Source of the DNA: Chitinophagales bacterium
Lineage (GTDB): Bacteria; Bacteroidota; Bacteroidia; Chitinophagales; BACL12
Direction of reading: 5' to 3'
Assembly: GCA_020636645.1 (NCBI GenBank)
Contig: JACJXO010000008.1
Span: 41,691-105,690 of the forward strand
Length of the DNA stretch: 64,000 nt
Shown here: in pieces, positions 43,029-51,189 of the stretch
Layout: every line of letters starts with the position of its first letter
Numbering within the stretch: the stretch's first letter is position 1
The notes under the pieces: generated by a model
Databases searched by the model: none
Told to the model about the DNA's origin: nothing
What the model saw: only the letters and a program-made list of their open reading frames with translations
Program-made: the position numbers and the translations under genes

Positions 43029-43727
43029 TTACTTGGCGGGTGCCGGCACTACCTGTACCAGTTCCAGATCGAATACCAGAACAGAGTTGGCAGGGATCCT
43101 TCCTCCGGTTCTGGAGCCGTAACCCTGTTCAGAAGGCACATAGACCATCCAGTGGTCTCCTTCGTGCATCATCTGAAGTATTTCATTGAATCCCTGAATG
43201 ACCTGCCCCAGGGTCAGGGTGGCAGGAGCCCCCTTGGATTTGTTGCTGTCAAACTCTTCTCCGTTGATGAAAGTGCCGGTGTAGTTGACCAGCACCTTAT
43301 CTCCCATGACAGGACTGGGAGCATTGGCATCGCCGCTTTTAAGGATCTTATATTGTACTCCTGACGGGGTGGTCATCACACCCTCTTTCTTCGCATTTTC
43401 GGCCAGGAATTGTTTGCCTTCTTCCATGGTTGCATTGGCTGCTTCCATTTGTTTGCGCTGGAAATAGGTATTGAGGTAGTTCATACATTCCTGCTCATTC
43501 ATCTGCAGTGTGGTATCTCCGGCGTAGGCCCTTTCTGCCATGGTCAGCATCAGTTCAAAATTGAGATCGCCGGCACCTTGTTTCTTCAGAGATTCACCGA
43601 TATTGACCCCGAGGGCGTAGCTTACCGAATCATTTTCTGTTTTAAGTTCAACTGATTGTGCGGTTCCGCTTTTCTGACAGGAAGAGAAAACAGCAACAGC
43701 TATGGCTATGAACAACAAATTTCTCAT
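43029..43727 (-). CDS. FKBP-type peptidyl-prolyl isomerase lipoprotein
   Basis: A 232-residue envelope lipoprotein: signal peptide with lipobox SSC (Cys17), an N-terminal helical dimerisation domain (about 35-115; like FkpA or Mip) and a C-terminal FKBP domain (about 120-228; YTGTFINGEEFDSN, IQGFNEILQMMHEGDHWMVY, GSRTGGRIPANSVLVFDLEL). It catalyses cis-trans isomerisation of Xaa-Pro bonds during periplasmic folding. ATG 43727 is chosen over 43754 because it begins the lipoprotein signal and lies 24 nt downstream of a full -7 box. Confidence 0.93.
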   Translation of the reverse strand: MRNLLFIAIAVAVFSSCQKSGTAQSVELKTENDSVSYALGVNIGESLKKQGAGDLNFELMLTMAERAYAGDTTLQMNEQECMNYLNTYFQRKQMEAANATMEEGKQFLAENAKKEGVMTTPSGVQYKILKSGDANAPSPVMGDKVLVNYTGTFINGEEFDSNKSKGAPATLTLGQVIQGFNEILQMMHEGDHWMVYVPSEQGYGSRTGGRIPANSVLVFDLELVQVVPAPAK

Positions 43728-43751
43728 GTTGTAGAAGTTTTTTGTGAGCTG

Positions 43752-43759
43752 CAAAGGTA
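43752..43759 (-). promoter_or_regulatory. -7 promoter element (TACCTTTG, reverse strand)
   Basis: A full TAnnTTTG match 24 nt upstream of the FKBP start. It separates FKBP transcription from the MoxR locus above. Confidence 0.5.
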
Positions 43760-43771
43760 ATTATCTGCCAG

Positions 43772-44203
43772 CTATCTGACAGACACCACATAGGTTTTGG
43801 CTGCACGGTCGTGCAGGCTTCGCTTGCGTTCATCCAGTATGACCATCAGAAAACCGACACCAAGAATCAGGGAGGAGACGATCTTCATCAGGTTGCGAAT
43901 GACCGACTGACCCAGGCTGATGCGATGTCCGGATTCATCTGTGACCTGAAGCCCCAGCAGCTGTTTGCCTATGGTTCCGCGACGTGCACCTGATTCCAGT
44001 AAAATGAAGTATAACAAGCCGAATAAGCTGCCAAACCAGATGATATTGTTTCCGGTTGATAAGAATGAAACGCCAAACAACATGGATACGAACAGGCGCA
44101 CCAAAGCCAGTATCCCTGCATCGATCAGATAGGCCACTGCCCGAATTCCAAACCCGGCAAAGGAGTAGTCGGGTTCCATTTCCTGTTCATCAAGAACATA
44201 CAT
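43772..44203 (-). CDS. RDD family membrane protein at the end of the MoxR locus
   Basis: A 143-residue protein with an RDD domain: FGIRAVAYLIDAGILALVR (Arg and Asp in TM1), a second helix (about 55-72), the TIGKQLLGLQVTDESG loop, and a final helix ending RKRSLHDRAAKTYVV. RDD proteins are integral membrane proteins, some implicated in ion or osmolyte exchange. This one is 20 nt downstream of the DUF58 gene on the same strand, while a different RDD protein is encoded at the other edge of the locus. The ATG at 44218 is possible; 44203 is chosen because a near -7 box (TATCTTAG) overlaps the longer version's start region. Confidence 0.85.
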   Translation of the reverse strand: MYVLDEQEMEPDYSFAGFGIRAVAYLIDAGILALVRLFVSMLFGVSFLSTGNNIIWFGSLFGLLYFILLESGARRGTIGKQLLGLQVTDESGHRISLGQSVIRNLMKIVSSLILGVGFLMVILDERKRSLHDRAAKTYVVSVR

Positions 44204-44223
44204 GACACTAAGATACAACAGGA

Positions 44224-45558
44224 CTATGCAAGTCCGCGGGATTTCAGTTCCAGATACTTGTTGATGGTGTGGATGGTGAGATCTGACGGACTGGTGATGA
44301 TGGTCTGAATGCCATACTTGTTGAGTTCCTGCATGATCAGCTGCTTCTCCAGGGTAAATCTTTTTGCGAAGGTGGTGAGGTAAACACTTTCCGTATTACC
44401 TGCATCCTGATCTCCATACCTGTTGATCTCTTCATTCTCAAAGAAAACCACTACCAGCAGATGGAGTTTGTTGAGTTTTCGCAACACGGAGAGTGCCCGC
44501 TCTATGGCGTAGTAACTTTCAAAATTGGTATAAAGGAACAACAGACTTCGCACGTGCACATGGCGCCTTACCTGGTAATATAAATGCTCAAAACTGCTTT
44601 CTTCCGGTATTGCCTTTTCATTGTACAGCAGCTCAAGTATCTTACGCATCTGACCTGCATGGCGATCAGCTCTTAACACTGTGTTTACTTTACTGGCAAA
44701 GGTGATGATGCCTGCTTTGTCTTCCTTTCGCACTGCTATGTTAGAAATGACAAGGCTTGTGTTGATGGCATAGTCCATCAGGCTGAGACCATCGAACGGT
44801 GTCTTCATGGTACGGCTCTTGTCTATCAGACAATAAACCTGCTGTGCTTTTTCATCTTCATAATGGTTGACCATGAGTGATGCACTGCGGCCTGTGGCTT
44901 TCCAGTTGAGTGATCGCACATCATCGCCGGGCACATACTGTTTGATCTGATCGAACTCATAGCTGTGCCCGATCCGCCGCATCTTCTTCATTCCCTGAAA
45001 ATGGGCAATGCGCCGGATGGTGTACAACTCAAACTTCTTCATCTGCATCACAGAAGGATACACCTTCACCATGTCTTCCAGGTCTATGCTGACCTTGCGT
45101 TCTGCCAGTCCGAATAAATATGAAATGAATATATGAACTTTGCCAAAATGATAAGCCCCTCTTTCCAAAGGCCTGAGGTGGTAGGTCAGCTCTCTGGAAG
45201 TTCTTGCAGGTAACCTGTACTGCAGTTCCAGGTCACGCTTCTGCAATTGTTGCGGCAACTCATCAATGATGCGCAGGCGGAGGCCTGCCGGAAAACGTCC
45301 GGTGATGTGGAGGTGTACTTCGTTCTCATCGTGCAAACTCATGACCTGTGGCAACCTCCTGCTCACGCTCAGCGGCTGTTTAACGATGAACAGCAAAGCG
45401 GCATCTACCAGAGTGAGTGCGGCAAAGAACAGCATAGCCACAATAGCCACAGGATACAGGAAGGGAATGAAGAACGAGACCGTATATAGAATGATAAGCC
45501 CCCCCAGCCACCAGAAAAAGCGGTTGCGCAGTGTGATATGTTGCCAGAACCTTATCAA
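44224..45558 (-). CDS. DUF58 domain-containing protein
   Basis: A 444-residue protein. Two N-terminal membrane helices (about 15-65) precede a beta segment and the DUF58 core (about 205-300; DVRSLNWKATGRSASLMVNH), which leads into a von Willebrand A-like region. The metal site reads DKSRTM, near DxSxS. DUF58 proteins act as partners of MoxR AAA+ ATPases, which are thought to remodel or activate VWA targets. It overlaps moxR by 4 nt. Its partners in this locus are listed under the neighbouring genes. Confidence 0.9.
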   Translation of the reverse strand: MIRFWQHITLRNRFFWWLGGLIILYTVSFFIPFLYPVAIVAMLFFAALTLVDAALLFIVKQPLSVSRRLPQVMSLHDENEVHLHITGRFPAGLRLRIIDELPQQLQKRDLELQYRLPARTSRELTYHLRPLERGAYHFGKVHIFISYLFGLAERKVSIDLEDMVKVYPSVMQMKKFELYTIRRIAHFQGMKKMRRIGHSYEFDQIKQYVPGDDVRSLNWKATGRSASLMVNHYEDEKAQQVYCLIDKSRTMKTPFDGLSLMDYAINTSLVISNIAVRKEDKAGIITFASKVNTVLRADRHAGQMRKILELLYNEKAIPEESSFEHLYYQVRRHVHVRSLLFLYTNFESYYAIERALSVLRKLNKLHLLVVVFFENEEINRYGDQDAGNTESVYLTTFAKRFTLEKQLIMQELNKYGIQTIITSPSDLTIHTINKYLELKSRGLA

Positions 45559-46520
45559 CGTGGTACCTCTACTTTTTCCAGCATTTGCCTGATGACATCT
45601 TCGGTACTGACTCCTTCCAGCTCTTTATCCGGGGTGAGGATGATGCGGTGGTTGAGCACCGGGTAGGCAACCCGATGAATATCGTCCGGAATAACAAAGT
45701 CTCTTCCCTGTAGGGCTGCATAGGCCCTTGAGGTGCGCATGATGGCCAGTGATGCACGTGGCGATGCACCCAGGAACAGATCCGGATGGTTTCTGGTGAG
45801 GTGGATGAGGCTTGCAATGTACTGCAATAACTGATCGCTGATGGTCACTGATTCCACCACCTGACGAAGCTGTTTCAGCACATCAGGTGAAACCACCGAT
45901 GATACCGTTTCCTGTACTCTGGTGGTCAGGTCTTGTTTGAATCTTTGCAGGATCTGCAGTTCTTCCTGTTCTGATGGATAACCGATGCGAATGCGGAACA
46001 GGAAACGGTCCAGTTGCGCTTCAGGAAGCTTGTAGGTGCCTTCCTGCTCGATCGGGTTTTGCGTAGCAACTACCAGAAAAGGGAAGGAGAGTACATAGGT
46101 GGTGCCGTCGGCCGTTACCTGCTGTTCTTCCATCACTTCGAACAAAGCGGCCTGCGTCTTGGCTGGTGCCCGGTTGATCTCATCGATCAGTACGATGTTG
46201 GAAAACACCGGACCCTTGCGGAATTCAAAGATGGATTTCTGTTGATTGAAAACAGGCGTACCGATCACATCTGATGGCATGAGATCAGGTGTGAATTGTA
46301 TCCGGCTGAAATCTGCCCGGATGGTCTTGGCCAGCATCCGGGCTGTCAGGGTTTTGGCTATACCGGGAACCCCTTCGATCAGCATGTGTCCGCCAGACAG
46401 CAATCCGGTCATCAGCAACTCGCTGAGGCCCTCCTGTCCCACGATCACTTTGCCGATCTCTGCCCTGACGGCATCCATGACCTGTCTCAGTTGTTCTACC
46501 TGTGAATTTGCATTTTCCAT
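45555..46520 (-). CDS. MoxR family AAA+ ATPase
   Basis: A 321-residue AAA+ chaperone-like ATPase. Walker A is LIEGVPGIAKT, Walker B is IVLIDEINRAPAKTQ, and sensor 1 lies in FLVVATQNPIEQEG, all typical for MoxR. A lid domain covers the last 110 residues. It likely acts on the DUF58/VWA partner next to it. ATG 46520 overlaps the upstream stop by 1 nt (TAATG) and is preferred; ATG 46529 is an alternative that adds three residues. Confidence 0.94.
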   Translation of the reverse strand: MENANSQVEQLRQVMDAVRAEIGKVIVGQEGLSELLMTGLLSGGHMLIEGVPGIAKTLTARMLAKTIRADFSRIQFTPDLMPSDVIGTPVFNQQKSIFEFRKGPVFSNIVLIDEINRAPAKTQAALFEVMEEQQVTADGTTYVLSFPFLVVATQNPIEQEGTYKLPEAQLDRFLFRIRIGYPSEQEELQILQRFKQDLTTRVQETVSSVVSPDVLKQLRQVVESVTISDQLLQYIASLIHLTRNHPDLFLGASPRASLAIMRTSRAYAALQGRDFVIPDDIHRVAYPVLNHRIILTPDKELEGVSTEDVIRQMLEKVEVPR

Positions 46521-47797
46521 TATTGACATGATTTATAAAACGTTCGTGTTTTGGTATAGAAATCGGTCATCTCTTTTTCTTTTAATGACAACCGGTCTTT
46601 GAAACTTTTGTAAGTATCGAGAATATCTCTGATGGCCGACTCAGGCACCTGACTTTTCATAGACAGTTTGCTGATGAACAGCTCCTGGTCTTCGCCTGCA
46701 ACCAGCTGATATTTATCCTTGACAAATGACCTCCAGAGGCGCATTTGTTGTTGCACCAGATGGAGGTGATCGCCACGCAGGTAGTGCATGCGACCTACCG
46801 TCATGGCAAACTCCAGTGAGCGGTTCACGTTGGGCTCTGCCAATGGGATGACCTGCTGTTCTCTTCTGCCACGGAACAACACAAACAAGAATGCGCCTGC
46901 CAGCAGCATGTACCAGGCTGAACGGAGCGATGGCTGAGACAAAATGAACCGCAACGGGCTGTTGAATTCCGGGTCGCCCGCCTGCTGTGAGGGAGGGATC
47001 TTGCTATACTCATCCAGCAATGTACCGCCTTGTTCCAGGTGGCTGAACATGATGTTGAAAAAAGGGATCTTGTTGCTGTCAACTGCATAGATATTGGTCA
47101 GCAACACAGGATTGCAGAACAGATACAGGTGCCCGTTGCCGATGGTCAGATCAAGCATGGAGGGGTAGTGCCGGTCATCATGGGCTGCTACCTGAAGGCC
47201 TCCGGTATCTGTTTGAAAATACCTCCAGGAATGAGATTCCTTCTGGTCACGGACGCGGTAACTGAATCGAAATCGGTCTTTCGGCAGTCCGGGGTAACGG
47301 AAATACAGGTCGAAGTATTTGTCGTGATAACTGTTCAGGATGGCAGTGCCGGTATTAGTATCCTGATACCAATCGGCTTCATTGAACGGAGGAAGAACGT
47401 TGCCGGCTTCTGTACCGTCATTAAACAGCTTACCCATCAGAGTAACAGGAAACTCATTGGCTGCTATCATGGCATGGTTCCCCTTGCTTATATAAGCGAT
47501 CAGGGCATCAGCCATCTCGTCTGTGTACAGTGGTTTTTCGCCAATGAACAGGTAATTGGGTGCCTGCGTCTGCTCCAGTGCTGTGATCAGATCTTTCCTG
47601 ATCCATTCGGGTTTTTCGTCCTGGAAATGTTCGAGCAGATCGACCGTATAAGACAGGCCATACGGCTGATCAGAAGACGGGCGATAGGTCTCATACCAGA
47701 AGTAATTATGGCTGTTGAAATTCCGCACCATCCAGATGACGAAACCTGTTGCAATGGTCACTCCTACTACGATGGCTATGACGGTACCTCTGTTCAT
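46520..47797 (-). CDS. DUF4350 domain-containing membrane protein
   Basis: A 425-residue protein with an N-terminal helix (about 5-24), a periplasmic DUF4350 domain (about 40-265; YRPSSDQPYGLSYTVDLLEHF), which resembles a Rossmann-type or GATase-like module, and a second helix (about 292-308) followed by a basic linker GRREQQ and a cytoplasmic helical tail. DUF4350 is known almost only from MoxR-locus neighbourhoods. It overlaps DUF4129 by 4 nt. A longer frame to 47887 is rejected because MNRGTVIAIVVGV is the natural membrane start. Confidence 0.85.
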   Translation of the reverse strand: MNRGTVIAIVVGVTIATGFVIWMVRNFNSHNYFWYETYRPSSDQPYGLSYTVDLLEHFQDEKPEWIRKDLITALEQTQAPNYLFIGEKPLYTDEMADALIAYISKGNHAMIAANEFPVTLMGKLFNDGTEAGNVLPPFNEADWYQDTNTGTAILNSYHDKYFDLYFRYPGLPKDRFRFSYRVRDQKESHSWRYFQTDTGGLQVAAHDDRHYPSMLDLTIGNGHLYLFCNPVLLTNIYAVDSNKIPFFNIMFSHLEQGGTLLDEYSKIPPSQQAGDPEFNSPLRFILSQPSLRSAWYMLLAGAFLFVLFRGRREQQVIPLAEPNVNRSLEFAMTVGRMHYLRGDHLHLVQQQMRLWRSFVKDKYQLVAGEDQELFISKLSMKSQVPESAIRDILDTYKSFKDRLSLKEKEMTDFYTKTRTFYKSCQ

Positions 47798-48450
47798 TCG
47801 CCTGCCTCCATGCGTTGTATGAGTCGCTGCAGTTTGTTGCTGTGTTCCAGGTACCCCTGATGATCCATCGGCCGCAGTCCGTACCATATCCGGTCAAACA
47901 CAAGTGACTCTGTGTGCAGGTCATCGGCCAAAGGATGCAGCCCCAGTTCCCTTACATAATCATGGTTCGTCTTTTCCCGCTTCCATATGATGCGACCCGT
48001 GTCATGCAGGGCACGTATCACCAGCAGGTACTGTATCCTGAATGCCAGGCGCCAGTCTTCATTCCTGACAGCTTCGCGAAGCAAACGGTCAAGGTCAGAC
48101 TCCATCGGGCGCTGATCCAGGTCTTCGATCCGGATTTCATCTCCCGCAGCAACCCGCCTGTTTCCTGCTATTCGGCTGCGCAGCAAATAAAAAATGATCA
48201 CTGCCAGAATGCCAATGATGAGCGTGTAGCCCAGTATCTGCAGCCATCCGGTAGAAATGGTTCTGACCGGTACCTCCTGCATTTCAGGAACTTCGGTGTC
48301 TGGTGTGGCTTCCCTGAACTGCTCTCCGTCAACTGTTTCAGACCATTGCCGGGTATCCTGTTCACGGTACTGAAATCCGTTTTCTGCCTGTGCAGCGAAA
48401 AGACTGAACAGGCCTGCAAGTAACAGTAATATATTAAATAAATGCCTCAT
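47794..48450 (-). CDS. DUF4129 domain-containing protein
   Basis: A 218-residue protein with a signal sequence (about 1-22), a second membrane helix (about 69-88; YTLIIGILAVIIFYLL) and a C-terminal DUF4129 region (about 120-218; LREAVRNEDWRLAFRIQYLLVIRALHDTG), a helical bundle of the type found with SpoIIM and transglutaminase-like genes. It overlaps the SpoIIM gene by 17 nt and DUF4350 by 4 nt. The function is unknown beyond its fixed place in the locus. Confidence 0.85.
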   Translation of the reverse strand: MRHLFNILLLLAGLFSLFAAQAENGFQYREQDTRQWSETVDGEQFREATPDTEVPEMQEVPVRTISTGWLQILGYTLIIGILAVIIFYLLRSRIAGNRRVAAGDEIRIEDLDQRPMESDLDRLLREAVRNEDWRLAFRIQYLLVIRALHDTGRIIWKREKTNHDYVRELGLHPLADDLHTESLVFDRIWYGLRPMDHQGYLEHSNKLQRLIQRMEAGE

Positions 48451-50233
48451 CTATCTGTGCTTTCAGTGTTCCGGCTGATACGATCTCTTTGCCGCTGAAG
48501 AACATCAGCGACAGACCGAAAACGATCAGGCTAAATAAAAGATAGTAGGAGGCGAGCGTGATCATTTGCATGATGGCAGAGATGATGCGGCCTTTCATGC
48601 TAAAGCTGTCACTGAACATCCATTGCAGCAATTCCGAATAGAAATAGGAGACACTGGTATCCAGCAGCAGCATCAGAATGAACACCGTAATGAACAGTAC
48701 CGCTACCACCATCAGGATGCTGCCATATTGCCTGGATAATGGTATGAAAGGTTGCAAGCGTTCACCAGTTCGCTTCAGTTGCCATGCACAGATGAGGTAC
48801 ACCGGTATTGGCAGCAACAGCATTTGCAAAACAGTACTGGCGGTAAGTGGCATGAGAAACAGCAGCGCCCAGATACTGCCGGCCAGCAATGCAGGAAGCA
48901 GCAGGCGAAGGGTGAACAGTTGTCTGAAATTTCCTTCGCCTGATCGTGTGCGAAAAACGAGGGCTACAGACAGGTGCATGACAAAGGCCATAGACAGTAC
49001 ATGCAGACAAAAAACCGTAAGGCTGTTGCCCGGACTGATCAGGTCATGCAGCTCACCCAGATACAGTTTTCTGAATGGGTTTAAGGCCATATAACTGTGG
49101 TCAAAGAAACCGGCCAGGGTAACAAGTGCAGCAAAGGAGATGCTCCAGGTGAGCAAAGCCTTCAGGTGTCGGCGAAACAAAGAGAATGTGCCGGTATAAA
49201 CCTCTGACTCACGGAGAACACGGTCAAACTTCACCTCCGGCAGAATGACCGGCAGCAATTCATCGGGCCGCTGCTCTGTTTGAAATCCTTTTCTTGCACG
49301 ACGGGCGGGATAGATCACATAATACGTGATCATGAATGCAAACTCTGCAAATATGATCAGTGCCCGAATCAGATCCGGGGTATCCGTATGCCGGGTGAAA
49401 TACGATTCCAGAAATCCTGCCGTGATGATGATGGGGATGATGCCCATGAAAACTTTCATTGCTCTGACGCCACCCTGCCTGAATGACGCCAGACGGGAAA
49501 AGGTGCCGGGAAACAGCAGGCTCCGGCCGATGATGAATCCTGCTGTAGCAGCAATGACAATGGCCGACATTTCCATGGTGCCATGGATCCAGATGGTCAG
49601 AAAAGATTCACGGAACAAGGCCCGCTCTACAAAGAAATACTGGAAGGCTCCAACCATGATGCCATTGTACAGGAGAATATACAAGGTGCCCATGCCAAAA
49701 GTGACGCCCAGTATGAAACTGAAAAAGGCCACCTTCAGGTTGTTGGTGGTAATGGCCAGGAACATATCATTGGGCTGCGACTCCTTATACACTTTCATGG
49801 GATCGCCGCTGCGAATGTTCTCTTCAGTCATGGAGATGTAACTGTCGCCCAGTATGAGACGGGCAAACTCACCGTCATGGATACTGGATAACACACCTAC
49901 TCCAAGAGCCAGCAGAAAGATGACAGTGCTGAATAAGAGCTCACGGCGACTGTGGTGCATGACCTCCGGAAGCTCGTCAGACCAGAAGTGCTTGAATTTA
50001 TTCCAGCGGTTAAGCCTGTTCTTGTAAATGCTGAAATATACCTGCTGTGCAATTCTGTTCAGATAGATCCTGACCGAACGATGCGGATAGTGGGTGCGGG
50101 CATAACTCAGATCATCGGTGATCTGCACAAACAGGTTGGTCAGTTTCTCCGGGTCACCTTGCGGGCTCTTGAATTCTTCTTCAAATTCCCGCCACTTTGC
50201 TTTATTTTGATCTATGAAAGTGGTCTCCTTCAT
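48434..50233 (-). CDS. SpoIIM-family membrane protein with C-terminal membrane extension
   Basis: A 599-residue polytopic protein. The first part (about 1-325) matches stage II sporulation protein M-like proteins common in non-sporulating bacteria: SRRELLFSTVIFLLALGVGV, VAFFSFILGVTFGMGTLYIL, IWIHGTMEMSAIVIAATAGF. The remainder (about 330-599) contributes about six more helices that I do not recognise, nearly doubling the usual length of about 330. It is the first gene of the reverse-strand operon SpoIIM-DUF4129-DUF4350-MoxR-DUF58-RDD. A longer frame to 50281 is rejected: KETTFIDQNKAKWREFEEEF is the normal start and the divergent RDD gene begins 31 nt away. Confidence 0.9.
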   Translation of the reverse strand: MKETTFIDQNKAKWREFEEEFKSPQGDPEKLTNLFVQITDDLSYARTHYPHRSVRIYLNRIAQQVYFSIYKNRLNRWNKFKHFWSDELPEVMHHSRRELLFSTVIFLLALGVGVLSSIHDGEFARLILGDSYISMTEENIRSGDPMKVYKESQPNDMFLAITTNNLKVAFFSFILGVTFGMGTLYILLYNGIMVGAFQYFFVERALFRESFLTIWIHGTMEMSAIVIAATAGFIIGRSLLFPGTFSRLASFRQGGVRAMKVFMGIIPIIITAGFLESYFTRHTDTPDLIRALIIFAEFAFMITYYVIYPARRARKGFQTEQRPDELLPVILPEVKFDRVLRESEVYTGTFSLFRRHLKALLTWSISFAALVTLAGFFDHSYMALNPFRKLYLGELHDLISPGNSLTVFCLHVLSMAFVMHLSVALVFRTRSGEGNFRQLFTLRLLLPALLAGSIWALLFLMPLTASTVLQMLLLPIPVYLICAWQLKRTGERLQPFIPLSRQYGSILMVVAVLFITVFILMLLLDTSVSYFYSELLQWMFSDSFSMKGRIISAIMQMITLASYYLLFSLIVFGLSLMFFSGKEIVSAGTLKAQIDEAFI

Positions 50234-50264
50234 TGGATGCCCTAAAAATATACATTGACCCTGA

Positions 50265-50990
50265 ATGAACAGCATTGACATTACTACCAGTCAGCAGGTG
50301 GTCATCACCTATGAGCTGGCCAGCGTGAGAGACCGCATCCTGGCCTTCTTCCTGGATACCATCGTGTTGCTTGGTCTTTACCTGGGCATCTTCTTTATAT
50401 TCGGCGTGATAGGCGGCATGCAGGATTCCAATCTGTTCTACTGGGTAGCGTTTCTGGTCATGTCTTTCTACAGCCTTTTCTGGGAATTGCTGCTCAATGG
50501 TCAGTCGCCCGGAAAAAGATCTCTCGGCATTCAGGTCATTCATGTGAACGGACTGGAACCATCGCTGAACAGCTACCTGCTGCGCTGGGCCTTCAGAACC
50601 ATAGACATCTGGTTCACCCTGGGGTCTGTGGCTGTGATGAGTATTAGTGCAGGAGCCCGCGGACAAAGACTGGGAGATATCGTGGCCAACACAACCGTAG
50701 TGCGCACCGCCAACAGACAGGATGTGCGCATGGAACAATTGGAACAACTGAACAGCAGATCAAATTATGAACCAAAATATACCGGAGTTCATGCCTTCAG
50801 GGAGGAGCAGATGCTTCTGGTAAAGGAAGTGCTGGATCGTTATTTAAAGTATCGTAATACAGCGCATCGGGAAGCACTGGAAATGACAGCTGCTAAAGTG
50901 GCAGAGCAACTGGGGCTGGAAAAAATACCTGATGATCTTGTGGAATTTCTCAAACGGGTCATCAAAGATTATGTAGCTGTTTCCAGATAA
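50265..50990 (+). CDS. RDD family membrane protein diverging from the SpoIIM operon
   Basis: A 241-residue protein. The RDD domain (about 15-150) shows ASVRDRILAFFLDTIVLLG, LLLNGQSPGKRSLGIQV and RGQRLGDIVANTTVVR. A soluble helical tail (about 165-241; REEQMLLVKEVLDRYLKY) follows. RDD-SpoIIM divergent pairs with MoxR/DUF58 are common in Bacteroidota and Actinobacteria, so it belongs functionally to the locus on the other strand. The starts are 31 nt apart, so both promoters must overlap. A terminator lies about 100 nt after its stop. Confidence 0.92.
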   Translation: MNSIDITTSQQVVITYELASVRDRILAFFLDTIVLLGLYLGIFFIFGVIGGMQDSNLFYWVAFLVMSFYSLFWELLLNGQSPGKRSLGIQVIHVNGLEPSLNSYLLRWAFRTIDIWFTLGSVAVMSISAGARGQRLGDIVANTTVVRTANRQDVRMEQLEQLNSRSNYEPKYTGVHAFREEQMLLVKEVLDRYLKYRNTAHREALEMTAAKVAEQLGLEKIPDDLVEFLKRVIKDYVAVSR

Positions 50991-51030
50991 ATAGGGTGAA
51001 AACACCCTGTTCCTGTTCAAATAGCTCCGG

Positions 51031-51038
51031 TACCTTTG
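51031..51038 (+). promoter_or_regulatory. -7 promoter element (TACCTTTG) ahead of a terminator-like leader
   Basis: A full TAnnTTTG match 41 nt after the RDD stop. It sits in an imperfect inverted repeat (CCGGTAC...GTGCCGG, 51028-51044). Transcription from it would meet the terminator at 51089-51122 before reaching the S41 gene. Confidence 0.4.
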
Positions 51039-51088
51039 TGCCGGGTTCTCTGTTATTCCCATGAAGAGATCACCTGTGAAAACCAACG

Positions 51089-51122
51089 GGGCAGGACCTG
51101 AGGAGAGTCTTGCCCTTTTTTT
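51089..51122 (+). terminator. Rho-independent terminator between the RDD and S41 genes
   Basis: A 9-bp stem (GGGCAGGAC with GTCTTGCCC, one G-T pair) and 9-nt loop lead into seven T residues. It may end the RDD transcript, or act as an attenuator for the S41 gene, which begins 67 nt later. Confidence 0.75.
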
Positions 51123-51189
51123 ATTCTGTAATGCTACCTTTGGATGTTGTCTGTGTGAAGGTATTCCGTCAGACTTCCCCTTTTTAAGC

